Part shown: positions 44,758 to 54,219 of the stretch, piece after piece
Position numbering within the stretch: position 1 is the stretch's first letter
Layout of the letters: each line of letters opens with the position of its first letter
NCBI RefSeq assembly: GCF_900110485.1
Contig: NZ_FODY01000004.1
Coordinates: 62,001-126,000, forward strand
Length of the DNA: 64,000 bases
Source of the DNA: Propionispora vibrioides
Lineage (GTDB): Bacteria; Bacillota; Negativicutes; Propionisporales; Propionisporaceae
Direction: 5' to 3'
The notes under the pieces: model-generated
Databases searched by the model: none
What the model was told of the DNA's origin: nothing
The model's input: the letters and a program-made list of their open reading frames with translations, nothing else
Program-made: the position numbers and the translations under genes

Positions 44758-46068
44758 CTATAATCTCTCAATATTGTCCCGTTCCATCACAGCTTTAAAG
44801 GCATTTTTAGTATCAAAGATCAGGGCAGCATGGCTCTGAATGAAGTCATAATCAAAGCCGGTATGCATGGTAGTAAGCAACACCAAATCGGCAGCTTGCA
44901 AATTCTTCGCCGTCAGCTCCGTAGATTGATAGTCTTTCCCTTTGTAAGTAAAGCTGGCAACATAAGGATCGTGATAAACGACATTGGCCCCGTACCGTTC
45001 CAGCAGAGCGATCACATCCAGCGCCGGCGACTGGCGGCAGTCATCAATGTCCTGCTTATAAGCCACACCTAATACCAGAATACGGGCATTCTTTAAAGCC
45101 TTGCCGGAGCGGTTCAGCAGCTTCATGCTACGCTCCAGCACAAATTCCGGCATGTAATTGTTTATTTCTCCCGCCGTTTCGATCAGGCGGGTATGATAGC
45201 CGTATTCCCGGGCCTTCCAGGTCAGATAAAACGGGTCGATCGGTATGCAGTGCCCGCCGACGCCCGGCCCCGGATAAAAGGCCTGAAAGCCGTAGGGTTT
45301 GCTTCTGGCGGCGTCAATGACCTCCCAAACGTCAATCCCCATCTTATGGCAGAGAATAGCCATTTCATTGGCTAAACCGATATTGATATTCCGGTAAGTG
45401 TTTTCCAGAATCTTTTCCATCTCCGCCACGGCCGGACTGGAAACGCGGTGGACTTTCCCTTCCAAAATGCTTTCATAAAGTGCCGCAGCCACTTCGGTGC
45501 AAGCTGGGGTAATCCCGCCAACCACCTTCGGAGTGTTCTTGGTATTATAGAATTGATTGCCCGGATCAACCCGTTCCGGCGAAAAGGCCAGAAAAATATC
45601 CTCCCCGACAATCAACCCGGACTCCTCCAGCAGCGGCTTTACCACTTCCTCCGTCGTACCGGGATAGGTAGTGCTTTCCAGAACAATCAGCATGCCGGGA
45701 TGCAGGTATTCGGCCAAGGCCGCCGTGGACTGCACCACATAGGAAATGTCGGGCTGCTGATAAATATCAAGCGGCGTAGGGACACAAATAGCCACACAAT
45801 CAACTTCCCGGATAAAAGAAAAGTCCCTGGTGGCCTTCAGCTTGCCCGCCTTTACCACCTGGCGCAGCTCATCAGGCACAATATCACCAATATAGTTTTC
45901 GCCCCGGTTGACCATGTCCACTTTCTGGTCCTGTACATCGAAGCCAATGGTAGTATAGCCGGCCTTTGCCTTTTCCACTGCCAACGGCAGTCCTACATAG
46001 CCTAAGCCGATTACCCCTAAATGAGCTGTTTTTTCTTTAATTTTAGTCAATATACTTTGCTTTTTCAT
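44758..46068 (-). CDS. UDP-N-acetyl-hexosamine 6-dehydrogenase (WbpA/WecC family)
   Basis: A 436-residue nucleotide-sugar dehydrogenase that oxidises the C6 alcohol to a uronate with two NAD. N-terminal [55 protein letters not shown], the central [16 protein letters not shown], the catalytic cysteine in [16 protein letters not shown], and the UDP-binding C-terminal domain [20 protein letters not shown]. The ATG at 46068 overlaps the acetyltransferase stop in an ATGA junction; an open frame 86 codons further upstream is only the acetyltransferase gene read in another frame. Confidence 0.93.
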   Translation of the reverse strand: MKKQSILTKIKEKTAHLGVIGLGYVGLPLAVEKAKAGYTTIGFDVQDQKVDMVNRGENYIGDIVPDELRQVVKAGKLKATRDFSFIREVDCVAICVPTPLDIYQQPDISYVVQSTAALAEYLHPGMLIVLESTTYPGTTEEVVKPLLEESGLIVGEDIFLAFSPERVDPGNQFYNTKNTPKVVGGITPACTEVAAALYESILEGKVHRVSSPAVAEMEKILENTYRNINIGLANEMAILCHKMGIDVWEVIDAARSKPYGFQAFYPGPGVGGHCIPIDPFYLTWKAREYGYHTRLIETAGEINNYMPEFVLERSMKLLNRSGKALKNARILVLGVAYKQDIDDCRQSPALDVIALLERYGANVVYHDPYVASFTYKGKDYQSTELTAKNLQAADLVLLTTMHTGFDYDFIQSHAALIFDTKNAFKAVMERDNIERL

Positions 46069-46643
46069 ATACTCACTTCTTTCACACAGCCCGCTTCCAG
46101 GTGATATTGTGCACCACAAGCCTGGCAGACTGCCGTTGTTTCTTGAAAGGAAAGTTTTTCGCCACACTGGCAAACCCAGCCTCGCTGCCTGGCCGGATTG
46201 CCAACCAAGAGAGCATAGTCGGGAACATCTTTGGTGACTACCGCACCAGCGCCGATAAAGGCGTACCGTCCGATCCGGTGACCACAGACAATGGTCGCAT
46301 TGGCTCCGATAGAGGCACCGCGGCAAAGCAAAGTTTCCTTATATTCAGCCCTACGACTGACATGACTGCGCGGGTTAATCACATTGGTGAACACACAGGA
46401 AGGCCCGAGGAACACATCATCTTCACAAACCACCCCGGTATACACCGACACATTATTTTGAATCTTTACGTTGTTCCCCAATACGACTTCCGGCGAGATC
46501 ACCACATTCTGTCCAATATTGCAGTTTTCACCAATCACCGAATTAGCCATGACGTGAGTGAAATGCCATATCTTTGTGCCACTGCCGATCCGGCAGGGCT
46601 GATCTACATAGCTGGACTCATGTACAAAATAATTCTGTTCCAT
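46065..46643 (-). CDS. WbpD-like UDP-sugar N-acetyltransferase (left-handed beta-helix)
   Basis: A 192-residue hexapeptide-repeat acetyltransferase: repeated I/V-x-x-x-x turns ([51 protein letters not shown]), the WbpD/WlbB segment [22 protein letters not shown], and [20 protein letters not shown]. In the pathway it acetylates the 3-amino group of UDP-GlcNAc3NA. The C-terminus has an unusual CQCGE and CQACG pair, probably binding zinc. Six bases after the aminotransferase gene. Confidence 0.9.
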   Translation of the reverse strand: MEQNYFVHESSYVDQPCRIGSGTKIWHFTHVMANSVIGENCNIGQNVVISPEVVLGNNVKIQNNVSVYTGVVCEDDVFLGPSCVFTNVINPRSHVSRRAEYKETLLCRGASIGANATIVCGHRIGRYAFIGAGAVVTKDVPDYALLVGNPARQRGWVCQCGEKLSFQETTAVCQACGAQYHLEAGCVKEVSI

Positions 46644-46648
46644 TCTCT

Positions 46649-47890
46649 TTACCTCTCCGTATAAAATTGTCTAATTGCCGCGATAACGTAGTCTTGCTGC
46701 TCCACTGTCATTTCCGGGAACAAGGGCAGCGCCATCGTCCGCTGACTAAGCCACTCACTGACAGGCAGATCGCCTGGCTTGTAGCCAAGCTTGTACCGCC
46801 CCATTTGGTATACCTTTTGCAGATGCAAAGGAACCGGATAATAAATGCCTGTAGCAATGCCTTTACTTTGTAAAAATGCCGCCAAACCATCCCGTTCCTC
46901 GCAGACAACCACATACAGGTGATATACTGACTCTGCCTGCGGCAAGCTCTGTTGGGGGACGACTTTAGCCAATAGCCCGCAGTCTTCCAACAAGGAAGTA
47001 TAGCGCCGGCTAAGCTGACACCGCCGGTCGTTCCATTGCCGCAGCTTTTCCAGCTTGACAGTCAGAATAGCTGCCTGCAAGGCATCCAACCGGCTATTCA
47101 TTCCGATCAGAAAATTAAAATACTTAGTCGGGTCATAAACGGTAGCGTCCGTCTGATTTTGCCGTTCAAGTCCCAAGTCAACCGTTTCACCCGTTAAAAG
47201 TTCATAGGCCGCTTTACCGCTCATCCCGCTGCCATGTACCCGTAAAGCCCTTACAATCTGGGCCAGCTCCGAATTATTCGTTGTCATCATGCCGCCATCG
47301 CCAAAGGCACCTAAATTCTTGGTGGGATAGAAGGAAAAGGCGGCCGCATCGCCCAAGGAACCGACGGCCTTTACCGTCCCGTCCGCCAGCGTGTAGCTGG
47401 CACCTACCGCCTGACAGGCATCCTCAATCACTTTCAGTTTATGTTGTCGGGCTATTTGCAGAAGCGGTTCCATATCTACAGGCTGACCAAAAATATGTAC
47501 CGGCAAAATGGCTTTTGTCTTGGCTGTTATTTTTTCCGCTACCCGGTTGGTATCCAGGTTAAACGTTTCACGATCCACATCGGCAAAAACGGGGATAGCT
47601 CCTACCCGTGAAATACTCTCGGCTGTGGCAAAAAAGGTAAACGGCGTCGTAATCACTTCATCGCCGGCTCCGATTCCCATCGCTTCCAAGATAAGCACCA
47701 GCGCGTCGGTGCCGCTGTTGCAGGCAATGGCCTGCTCCGTACCGGCCAGACCGGCAAACTGCTGTTCCAGATTTTGCACTTCCTTCCCCATGATAAAAGA
47801 CGTGCTATCCAGCAAGGCCACAATCTTGTCCAGTACCTGCGGTTTAATAGCCTGCGTCTGCTGCTGTAAATCCACTAACGGTATGCGCAT
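46649..47890 (-). CDS. WbpE-like PLP-dependent sugar aminotransferase (DegT family)
   Basis: A 413-residue DegT/DnrJ/EryC1 aminotransferase. Substrate end [56 protein letters not shown], the PLP-lysine in [18 protein letters not shown], and [12 protein letters not shown]. WbpE converts the 3-keto UDP-sugar to the 3-amine with glutamate, as the context predicts. Start at 47890 (AAGGAG about 11 bases upstream) rather than 47935. First of the four-gene operon that ends with the WbpB-like gene. Confidence 0.9.
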   Translation of the reverse strand: MRIPLVDLQQQTQAIKPQVLDKIVALLDSTSFIMGKEVQNLEQQFAGLAGTEQAIACNSGTDALVLILEAMGIGAGDEVITTPFTFFATAESISRVGAIPVFADVDRETFNLDTNRVAEKITAKTKAILPVHIFGQPVDMEPLLQIARQHKLKVIEDACQAVGASYTLADGTVKAVGSLGDAAAFSFYPTKNLGAFGDGGMMTTNNSELAQIVRALRVHGSGMSGKAAYELLTGETVDLGLERQNQTDATVYDPTKYFNFLIGMNSRLDALQAAILTVKLEKLRQWNDRRCQLSRRYTSLLEDCGLLAKVVPQQSLPQAESVYHLYVVVCEERDGLAAFLQSKGIATGIYYPVPLHLQKVYQMGRYKLGYKPGDLPVSEWLSQRTMALPLFPEMTVEQQDYVIAAIRQFYTER

Positions 47891-48024
47891 CTTATCAAAA
47901 GCTCCTTTATTTAACCGGCCCATACTGCCGAGCATTTCCTATTGAGTCATAATTCGACTTTTTTATGGTAATTCCTTGATACCCCCGTTTATTATATCGA
48001 ACAATCTATCCTTCCTGTTAAATG

Positions 48025-48052
48025 GCAAAACCAGGAGCATCACGCTCCCGGT
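48025..48052 (-). terminator. terminator of the GGDEF/EAL gene
   Basis: ACCAGGAGC (48030) and GCTCCCGGT (48044) form a 9-bp stem with one mismatch and a 5-nt loop followed on the minus strand by TTTT; 35 bases past the stop at 48087. Confidence 0.6.
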
Positions 48053-48086
48053 TGGTTGCTGTACATTCCTTTCCTCCGGCTGCCCA

Positions 48087-51020
48087 TCAAATCAGTTCGT
48101 ACACTTTAGCCTGGTCTACGGGTTTGCTGATCAGATACCCCTGCACCTTATCACAGCACAACTGTTTAAGAAATTGCCGTTGCTCCTCGGTTTCCACGCC
48201 TTCAGCCACCACCGTCAACTGCAGCCGGTGAGCCAAGGCTACCATGGTTTCCACAATGGCGGCCTGTTTATTGCTTTCCATAGCACCGGCCAGAAAAGAA
48301 CGGTCAATTTTAATGATATCAATCGGTAACTCCGTTAAGTAATGCAACGAACTATAGCCGGTACCAAAATCGTCCAGTGAAATTTGTACTCCTATCGACC
48401 GTAACGCCCGCAGCTTAGGAATGGCCACAGAAAAGTTCTCAATTAATAGCGTCTCCACAATCTCCAATTCCAAATAACGGCTGGGAAAAGCCGTTTCGGA
48501 TAAAACCAGAGCTACTTGATCAACAAAATCAGCCTGCAGCAGTTCCTTCACCGATACGTTAACCGCCAGGTTAAGCTCCTTTCCATTGTCCAGCAACTCT
48601 TTGCCAAACTGGCAGGCGGCGCGCAGCACCCATTGTCCCATATCGACAATCAGCCCGCTCTCTTCGGCTACCGACATAAACTGATCGGGAAAGGCAAGTC
48701 CCCGTTCAGGATGCTGCCAGCGAACCAGTGCTTCCAGGCCTACCGCCGTACCTGTCACCAAATCAACAATAGGCTGATAGTGAAGTACCAGATGATTGTT
48801 GGCAATTGCCTCGCGCAGACCTTTTTCCATGTATAAGCGGGCCAGCATCTGCTGTTCAAAACGTTCCTGAAACCACTGATAGCAGGATTTCCCCTTCCGC
48901 TTAGCCTGATGGAGAGCGATATCGGCACTTCGCATTAATTTATCAGGCTGATTGCCATCTTGAGGATACAGGGCAATCCCGACACTGGAAGTCACCATAA
49001 AATAGTTATCATCAGCACCAAAAGGCTGATCAATTGCCTGGGTTATCTGCTTGGCCAGCGACTCCACTACGGCGGGTTTCACAATGCCTTTCAGCAAGAT
49101 AATAAATTCATCGCCGCCCAGCCGGGCCACAAAATGCTCCCCGGCAATCACCTGGAGCTGCCGGGCCACATCGACCAGCAGCCGGTCACCTTGCGCATAG
49201 CCGAAGGAATCATTGACCAATTTAAAGTTATCTAAATCAATAAATAAGATGGCCCCTTGAGCTGCTTGCTGCTTTGTCTCAGCCGCCAGTTGCTCCACAA
49301 TAGCCACCCGGTTGGGCAAACCGGTCAAGGAATCATAATAGGCCATATGCTGAATCTGCAATTCCCGCATTTTGTGCTCGGTGATATTGGTGAACGAGCC
49401 CGCCATGCGTACAGCCGTTCCGTTCTCATCAAATAAGGCCTTACCGCGGGCCATAACCCACAAATTCTGCCCCCGTTTGTCCTTAATCCGGTATTCACAA
49501 AGATACACGGCAGTTTGCCCGGCTAGATGCTCCCGTAAGCAGGCATCGGCCTGGGCCAGGTCATTAGGATGAATGCTTTGCCACCATAGCTTAGCCACGT
49601 CCACATCCTCCTCAACCGACCAGGGCAATTGATCCAGCCAGCGTTTGGAGATAACCATCTGATTTGTCCGGATATCCCAGTCCCAAATCGCATCATTGGC
49701 ACCTTCCGTAGCCAAACGATAACGTTCTTCACTTTTCTCAATTTTCTTTTGTTTATCCCACAACTCTTCAAACTGGGCCCGCAGTTCCTCTTCCGTGCTG
49801 GTAAGCTGCTCAAATAAGCCAGCCAGCTCTTCGTTGCTCTTCTTTAGCTCTTCTTCGGCCTGATAGCGTTCTTTTTGCATGACATCCATGGCCTGAGCCA
49901 CTTCACCGATTTCATCCTCCCGTCGCAGAATAACCGACGACAGTGTTGCGATAAAATTACCCTTCTGTAATTCTTTCAAATGAGCCACAATTTCATCCAA
50001 CGGCCTGGTCAGGAAACGGGTAATGAAGGGGATCGTCCAAACCATTAAAATGAGCAACAGCAAAACAGCCAGACTGATATTAATAGCAACCTGCCGATTT
50101 TTAGCCATTAGCTCGGCTTTATCGGTAACGGTCGCCAGCTTCCACCCTGTATCCGGGGAGGTCTGGAAGTGAATGAGCACGTCTCTACCCTGCATGGTTG
50201 TTGCAAAGAACCCCTCCCGGTCTCTGACCAGGCGGTGCCAGTCATAATCCCGGTCTTCCTCACCCAAACGGGTTCCAATATCCAGCTTCGAGATATGCTG
50301 AAAATGCATATCAGGATTAGGATGGGTCAGGATAATTCCGTCTTGAGTAAACAAAAACAATGGGTTTTGATTGTTTTTGTTGGACTCTCCCACAAATTCG
50401 GATAGCTGGGTCAGACTTATGTCAATTCCCATAACTCCAATAAGCTGTCCCTGTTCATTGTTCACGGTCGTGGTGGTGCTAATGATAAAATTGTCACCGA
50501 GAAAAGAAGGATACGGCTCGGAAAGCATAACCTGTCCGGGGTTCTGCAACGCTTGCTTATACCAGGGCCGGTACTTAGGATTATAGCCGGCTTTTCCCAC
50601 TTTCTTTTGAGGCCACTGAAGATACCCGCCATCTTCGGTTCCCAGATAGACATAGGCCACATTCGGATGAGTCCAGGCATAGCGCTCAAATTCGGCAAAA
50701 ATCCGGCTGGCCACCGTCCCATTCGGCTTGTTATAGCCAAGCACGACATCCTCCTGTTTATCGTAAAAAACCGGCAACTCATGCTCCCCCTGTCTTACCA
50801 ATGGGTTCGCAGCAAACATCCGGGCATCCTCTTTCACGCTTTGCAGCATATTTACAATAAATTGATTGGCCTGGTCCACATCCTTGCCGGTAGTCAATTG
50901 CAGCTCATTTTCCAAAGACTTGGTAATATGCAAATAAGTACTGACACCAAAAATCAGTAAGGGTACCAGGGCGATCAGTAAAAAGCTTAAAAATAATTTT
51001 TCCCGTACCGTTTGAAACAT
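48087..51020 (-). CDS. membrane c-di-GMP enzyme: dCache-HAMP-PAS-GGDEF-EAL
   Basis: A 977-residue sensor. Order: N-terminal helix (LFLSFLLIALVPLLIFGVSTYL), a ~270-residue extracytoplasmic double-Cache domain, second helix (INISLAVLLLLILMVWTIPFI), HAMP and a coiled coil (about 330-440), a PAS domain (RYRLATEGANDAIWDWDI), a diguanylate cyclase domain with intact motif RLGGDEFIILL, and a phosphodiesterase domain with ALVRW (in LEALVRW) and LDDFGTGYSSLHYL. All key residues of both output domains are present, so it could make or break c-di-GMP. It lies between the two sugar operons and next to flagellin-linked genes. Confidence 0.95.
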   Translation of the reverse strand: MFQTVREKLFLSFLLIALVPLLIFGVSTYLHITKSLENELQLTTGKDVDQANQFIVNMLQSVKEDARMFAANPLVRQGEHELPVFYDKQEDVVLGYNKPNGTVASRIFAEFERYAWTHPNVAYVYLGTEDGGYLQWPQKKVGKAGYNPKYRPWYKQALQNPGQVMLSEPYPSFLGDNFIISTTTTVNNEQGQLIGVMGIDISLTQLSEFVGESNKNNQNPLFLFTQDGIILTHPNPDMHFQHISKLDIGTRLGEEDRDYDWHRLVRDREGFFATTMQGRDVLIHFQTSPDTGWKLATVTDKAELMAKNRQVAINISLAVLLLLILMVWTIPFITRFLTRPLDEIVAHLKELQKGNFIATLSSVILRREDEIGEVAQAMDVMQKERYQAEEELKKSNEELAGLFEQLTSTEEELRAQFEELWDKQKKIEKSEERYRLATEGANDAIWDWDIRTNQMVISKRWLDQLPWSVEEDVDVAKLWWQSIHPNDLAQADACLREHLAGQTAVYLCEYRIKDKRGQNLWVMARGKALFDENGTAVRMAGSFTNITEHKMRELQIQHMAYYDSLTGLPNRVAIVEQLAAETKQQAAQGAILFIDLDNFKLVNDSFGYAQGDRLLVDVARQLQVIAGEHFVARLGGDEFIILLKGIVKPAVVESLAKQITQAIDQPFGADDNYFMVTSSVGIALYPQDGNQPDKLMRSADIALHQAKRKGKSCYQWFQERFEQQMLARLYMEKGLREAIANNHLVLHYQPIVDLVTGTAVGLEALVRWQHPERGLAFPDQFMSVAEESGLIVDMGQWVLRAACQFGKELLDNGKELNLAVNVSVKELLQADFVDQVALVLSETAFPSRYLELEIVETLLIENFSVAIPKLRALRSIGVQISLDDFGTGYSSLHYLTELPIDIIKIDRSFLAGAMESNKQAAIVETMVALAHRLQLTVVAEGVETEEQRQFLKQLCCDKVQGYLISKPVDQAKVYELI

Positions 51021-51087
51021 AGACTTTCTCCGGTTTCTATCTTCAATAGACTAACTTTTACAAAACTAAAAGGGTACCCTTATAGAA

Positions 51088-52116
51088 TCAGACATTAAAA
51101 TTCTTGCTGCTAGCCATAGCAGATAAATCAGCAATACAACCGCCCCAGGAAAGCCCAACTCCAAATCCGAGCAACATAACTCTTTTCAAAATGGGAAGCT
51201 CTGGTTTACTATGAAGAAATTGATCAATAGCTAGTGGAATAGATGAAGAAACTGTATTGCCACAGTTTTTAGGATCATTCCAATAAAACGAATCCTCCAA
51301 ACCACATTTTTCTTGAAGAAATTTCAGCATAAAGGTATTTGCCTGATGAAAAATATAAAGATCAATATTTTTTTTAGTTAATTGGCTTTTTTCCAAAATC
51401 TTTTCTACAGTATCCGGTACCACTTCTAATGCAAAGTTACTAATTGCCCCACCATTCATAAATAAATGGTAGTTAGTTCTCTGATTTCCAGCCTCGTCCA
51501 CCTGGTTAATTTGAGGTGTCTTAAAAGCAGGATTTCTAACAGCACCAGCAGGAACAATTAAATGTTCCCCACCACCACCATCTGTACCAAACACAAAGGA
51601 ATGTAATCCAGTTTGTACGGTCGGTGCAGTAGAGATAAGTGTAGCTGTTGCACCATCACCAAATAAGGGGCGCACAGTCGAATCTTCCGGATGAATAAAC
51701 TTGCTGTAAGTTTCTGCTGTTAACAATAATACATTCCTAGCTTGATCTGTTTCTATAAGACCTTTAGCAATAGACAAACCATAAATATAGCCTGAACATC
51801 CCAGGTTAAAGTCGAAGGCACCACATTTCTTAGATAATCCTAGCCTATGTTGTAATAGGCAGGCAGTCGTCGGTAAGAAATAGTCAGGTGACTGTGTGCA
51901 CAAAATAATAAAATCGATGTTATCCCTTGAAGTATCTGTCTGGGAAAATAAATTTTCAGCAGCTCTGACAGCCATATCTGATGCGCATTCGTCTATGTTT
52001 GCAATATGTCTCTCATATATCCCGGTTTTTTTTGTTAACCGGCTAATAGGATTGTTAAATTCTATTTTTTCTGGCAAGTAACTCGCTATAGCTTTAATAT
52101 ACGCTTGATTACTCAT
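51088..52116 (-). CDS. 3-oxoacyl-ACP synthase III (FabH/KAS III-like)
   Basis: A 342-residue thiolase-fold enzyme that joins an acyl-CoA to malonyl-ACP. Catalytic triad visible: Cys107 in FNLGCSGYIYG, His in IFHQANTFML, Asn in CGNTVSSSIP. The family start IKAIASYLPEKIEFNN and closing LLGFGVGLSWGGCI fit the Cer/FabH-like branch found in glycan clusters rather than the housekeeping FabH. With the ACP, ketoreductase and acyltransferase genes it would make a short 3-hydroxyacyl group. Last gene of the run; lies 22 bases after the ketoreductase gene. Confidence 0.9.
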   Translation of the reverse strand: MSNQAYIKAIASYLPEKIEFNNPISRLTKKTGIYERHIANIDECASDMAVRAAENLFSQTDTSRDNIDFIILCTQSPDYFLPTTACLLQHRLGLSKKCGAFDFNLGCSGYIYGLSIAKGLIETDQARNVLLLTAETYSKFIHPEDSTVRPLFGDGATATLISTAPTVQTGLHSFVFGTDGGGGEHLIVPAGAVRNPAFKTPQINQVDEAGNQRTNYHLFMNGGAISNFALEVVPDTVEKILEKSQLTKKNIDLYIFHQANTFMLKFLQEKCGLEDSFYWNDPKNCGNTVSSSIPLAIDQFLHSKPELPILKRVMLLGFGVGLSWGGCIADLSAMASSKNFNV

Positions 52117-52138
52117 AATTTATCACACCTTTAGTTAA

Positions 52139-52876
52139 TTAGGCCAAATACCCTCCATCAACTATAAAATCAGCACCAGTAATCCATCGCGCTCGATTAC
52201 TGAGCAGAAATAGTACCAAACCAGAAACATCCTCTGGATTTCCCATACCTAAAAGATAGTTCTCCAATAGATTATCGGAGAGCAAATTTTGTCGCGTCAT
52301 ATCTGTATTAACCAAACCTGGACTCACCGAATTTACCCTATGCCCTCTAGAAGCAATTTCCTTGGCAATAGCTCTAATAGCAGCAGGTGTAGCAGCCTTA
52401 ACAGCCCCATATGCACTTAATCCTCTTTGGCCTCGATAAGCATTAACTGAAGATATTTGCACATGTGATGAGCAGTCTTCCGCATACTTCCTTTTTGTTG
52501 CAAGTTGCAGTACATTAATACCAGCCCAAAAGCTCGTATCCATAATTTTTTTGGCCTGCTCCATATTAAAAGCACGTAGAGGCGTGAAATCTATAATCCC
52601 TGCTGCATGTACGCTGCCGTGAAGTTTGCCATGTTGCGTCACAAAAACATCTATGCACTTTTCTACCCTATCATAGTTAGTAACATCAACAGAATTAATA
52701 CAAATATCTCCAAATATTTCTTCTTGTAATGCTTTTAGTTTCCCCTCATCCCTTGCTAAAGCTAAAATCTTTGCTCCAGCCATCGCTAATTCTTTTGTAA
52801 TTTGCCTGCCAATTCCTGAAGATGCCCCTGTAACAAGAAAATTTTTATTTTTAAAATTAAATATTATTTCGTCCAT
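52139..52876 (-). CDS. short-chain dehydrogenase, probable 3-oxoacyl-ACP reductase
   Basis: A 245-residue SDR: cofactor motif VTGASSGIGRQITKEL, HAAGI, catalytic Ser in QISSVNAYRG and the Y-x3-K pair in SAYGAVKAA, then INGLVN-like NSVSPGLVNTDM and ITGADFIVDGGYL. This is the FabG pattern; NADPH-dependent reduction of the 3-oxoacyl-ACP made by the adjacent KAS III is the natural role. Start ATG at 52876, one base after the ACP stop, so translation is probably coupled. A TTG nine bases earlier is a weaker start. Confidence 0.88.
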   Translation of the reverse strand: MDEIIFNFKNKNFLVTGASSGIGRQITKELAMAGAKILALARDEGKLKALQEEIFGDICINSVDVTNYDRVEKCIDVFVTQHGKLHGSVHAAGIIDFTPLRAFNMEQAKKIMDTSFWAGINVLQLATKRKYAEDCSSHVQISSVNAYRGQRGLSAYGAVKAATPAAIRAIAKEIASRGHRVNSVSPGLVNTDMTRQNLLSDNLLENYLLGMGNPEDVSGLVLFLLSNRARWITGADFIVDGGYLA

Positions 52877-52877
52877 A

Positions 52878-53090
52878 TTATTCAAATACCAATTGTGCTA
52901 AATTATAAACCGTTTTCGCCTGTTTTATTTGAGATACAGTTACCTTTTTATTGTATTGAATATCTACCATAGCAGCAAAACTAACTATGCTAAGAGAATC
53001 CCACTCTTCAATTTCATTAAGCTGCGTTTCCATTTTAATATCCATCTCAGTATCTAAAATACCTACTAGATGGTTTAGAAATTTTTCCAT
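52878..53090 (-). CDS. acyl carrier protein
   Basis: A 70-residue acyl carrier protein of the dedicated type. The phosphopantetheine serine is in EEWDSLSIV (Ser32), with the usual acidic helix around it and a C-terminal TVYNLAQLVFE. It is shorter and less acidic than fatty-acid synthase ACP, as in ACPs that serve one acylation pathway. GGAGG six bases before the ATG. Sits between the acyltransferase gene and the ketoreductase gene. Confidence 0.92.
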   Translation of the reverse strand: MEKFLNHLVGILDTEMDIKMETQLNEIEEWDSLSIVSFAAMVDIQYNKKVTVSQIKQAKTVYNLAQLVFE

Positions 53091-53106
53091 TACATTCCTC
53101 CAAGGA

Positions 53107-53964
53107 TCATTTTATCGCAAATCTACACGGATTACCTATTCCATAAGAGTTTTGCGGCATATTTTTTATAACAACACTTCCTAAACTGACAAAACTCTCT
53201 TTTCCTATTGAAATTTGATTAGAAATAATTGCACCCGGACCGATCCAAACATCATCTCCGACTATACTAGATCCTGCAACAATCACACCCGCAGCCAAAA
53301 GACATCTTCTACCGATTCTGCATGCATGTGCAATATGCACTAAATTATCCAGTTTCGTATTCTCTTCTAACACGGTGTTTTCACCAAAGACACCTTTATC
53401 AATGCAACAATTTGCACCGATTTCCACATTCTTTTTCAATACAACTCCACCGGCATGCTTTACTGAAAGGATACCATTATCACTACGGACGTACTGAAAA
53501 CCCTCTGAACCGATAACACTTCCCGATCGAATAATAACATTATCATCAATAAACACATTTTCTAAAATTGTTACATTGGGCTCAATAACTACATTATTGC
53601 CAATATGAATATTGCGTTCGGCAATATAAGCTTTCGGATAAATTCTACTTGTATCGGCAATAAAAGAGCTGATATCTTTTTGATAAAAAGATGTTTTCTC
53701 AAAAAGATAATTATGTACTTCATAAAACAATTGCTTCGGTTTTTCATTAATAATAAGGCGTAATTTATGATTAAAAGAAGAAGCTAATTCTTTAGTCGTA
53801 ATTAAACAAACAATGTTAGAGCTATTATTAATATCATTTACATATTCTTCTGACTCGCAAAACGATAATAATTCACTTTCCAAGGAAGAAACAAATCCTA
53901 AGTGTGAAAATGATACGTTTCGAGTATACAAACTTTTAAATAAATCAATATCCGAAACTAGCAT
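53107..53964 (-). CDS. LpxD-like N-acyltransferase for a nucleotide sugar
   Basis: A 285-residue protein: a short N-terminal domain (about 1-110, like the uridine-binding domain of LpxD) then a left-handed beta-helix with hexapeptide repeats, including the LpxD hallmark around NLVHIAHACRIG, which holds the catalytic histidine and takes its acyl group from an ACP. It is shorter than true LpxD (about 340), and its neighbours are an ACP, KAS III and ketoreductase, so it more likely N-acylates an amino sugar for a surface glycan. Strongly AT-rich codon use compared with the left part of the window. Confidence 0.85.
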   Translation of the reverse strand: MLVSDIDLFKSLYTRNVSFSHLGFVSSLESELLSFCESEEYVNDINNSSNIVCLITTKELASSFNHKLRLIINEKPKQLFYEVHNYLFEKTSFYQKDISSFIADTSRIYPKAYIAERNIHIGNNVVIEPNVTILENVFIDDNVIIRSGSVIGSEGFQYVRSDNGILSVKHAGGVVLKKNVEIGANCCIDKGVFGENTVLEENTKLDNLVHIAHACRIGRRCLLAAGVIVAGSSIVGDDVWIGPGAIISNQISIGKESFVSLGSVVIKNMPQNSYGIGNPCRFAIK

Positions 53965-54219
53965 ATGCTTTCTATCTCCTCCCTCTTCAAGCTATTCTAA
54001 AATATATATTCGCATAAAAATTAGGTGAAAATATATTCTTAACGTATTTTCCACAGTAAAGTAAGATTCTACATATTAAAAGGCTATTTTTTAAAATTGG
54101 CACCACCATAAGTAAGTTATTCAATCTACAATAATACCACTAATCTCCACTTCTCGATATTTAACATAAATCAACACTTTTTTACATTCCTATAGTTTTA
54201 AAATTGGTTATGGAAAATC

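Noticed and set aside
44758-46326. An 86-residue N-terminal extension on the UDP-sugar dehydrogenase
   Set aside because: It is the acetyltransferase gene read in a different frame; the family start fits the ATG at 46068.
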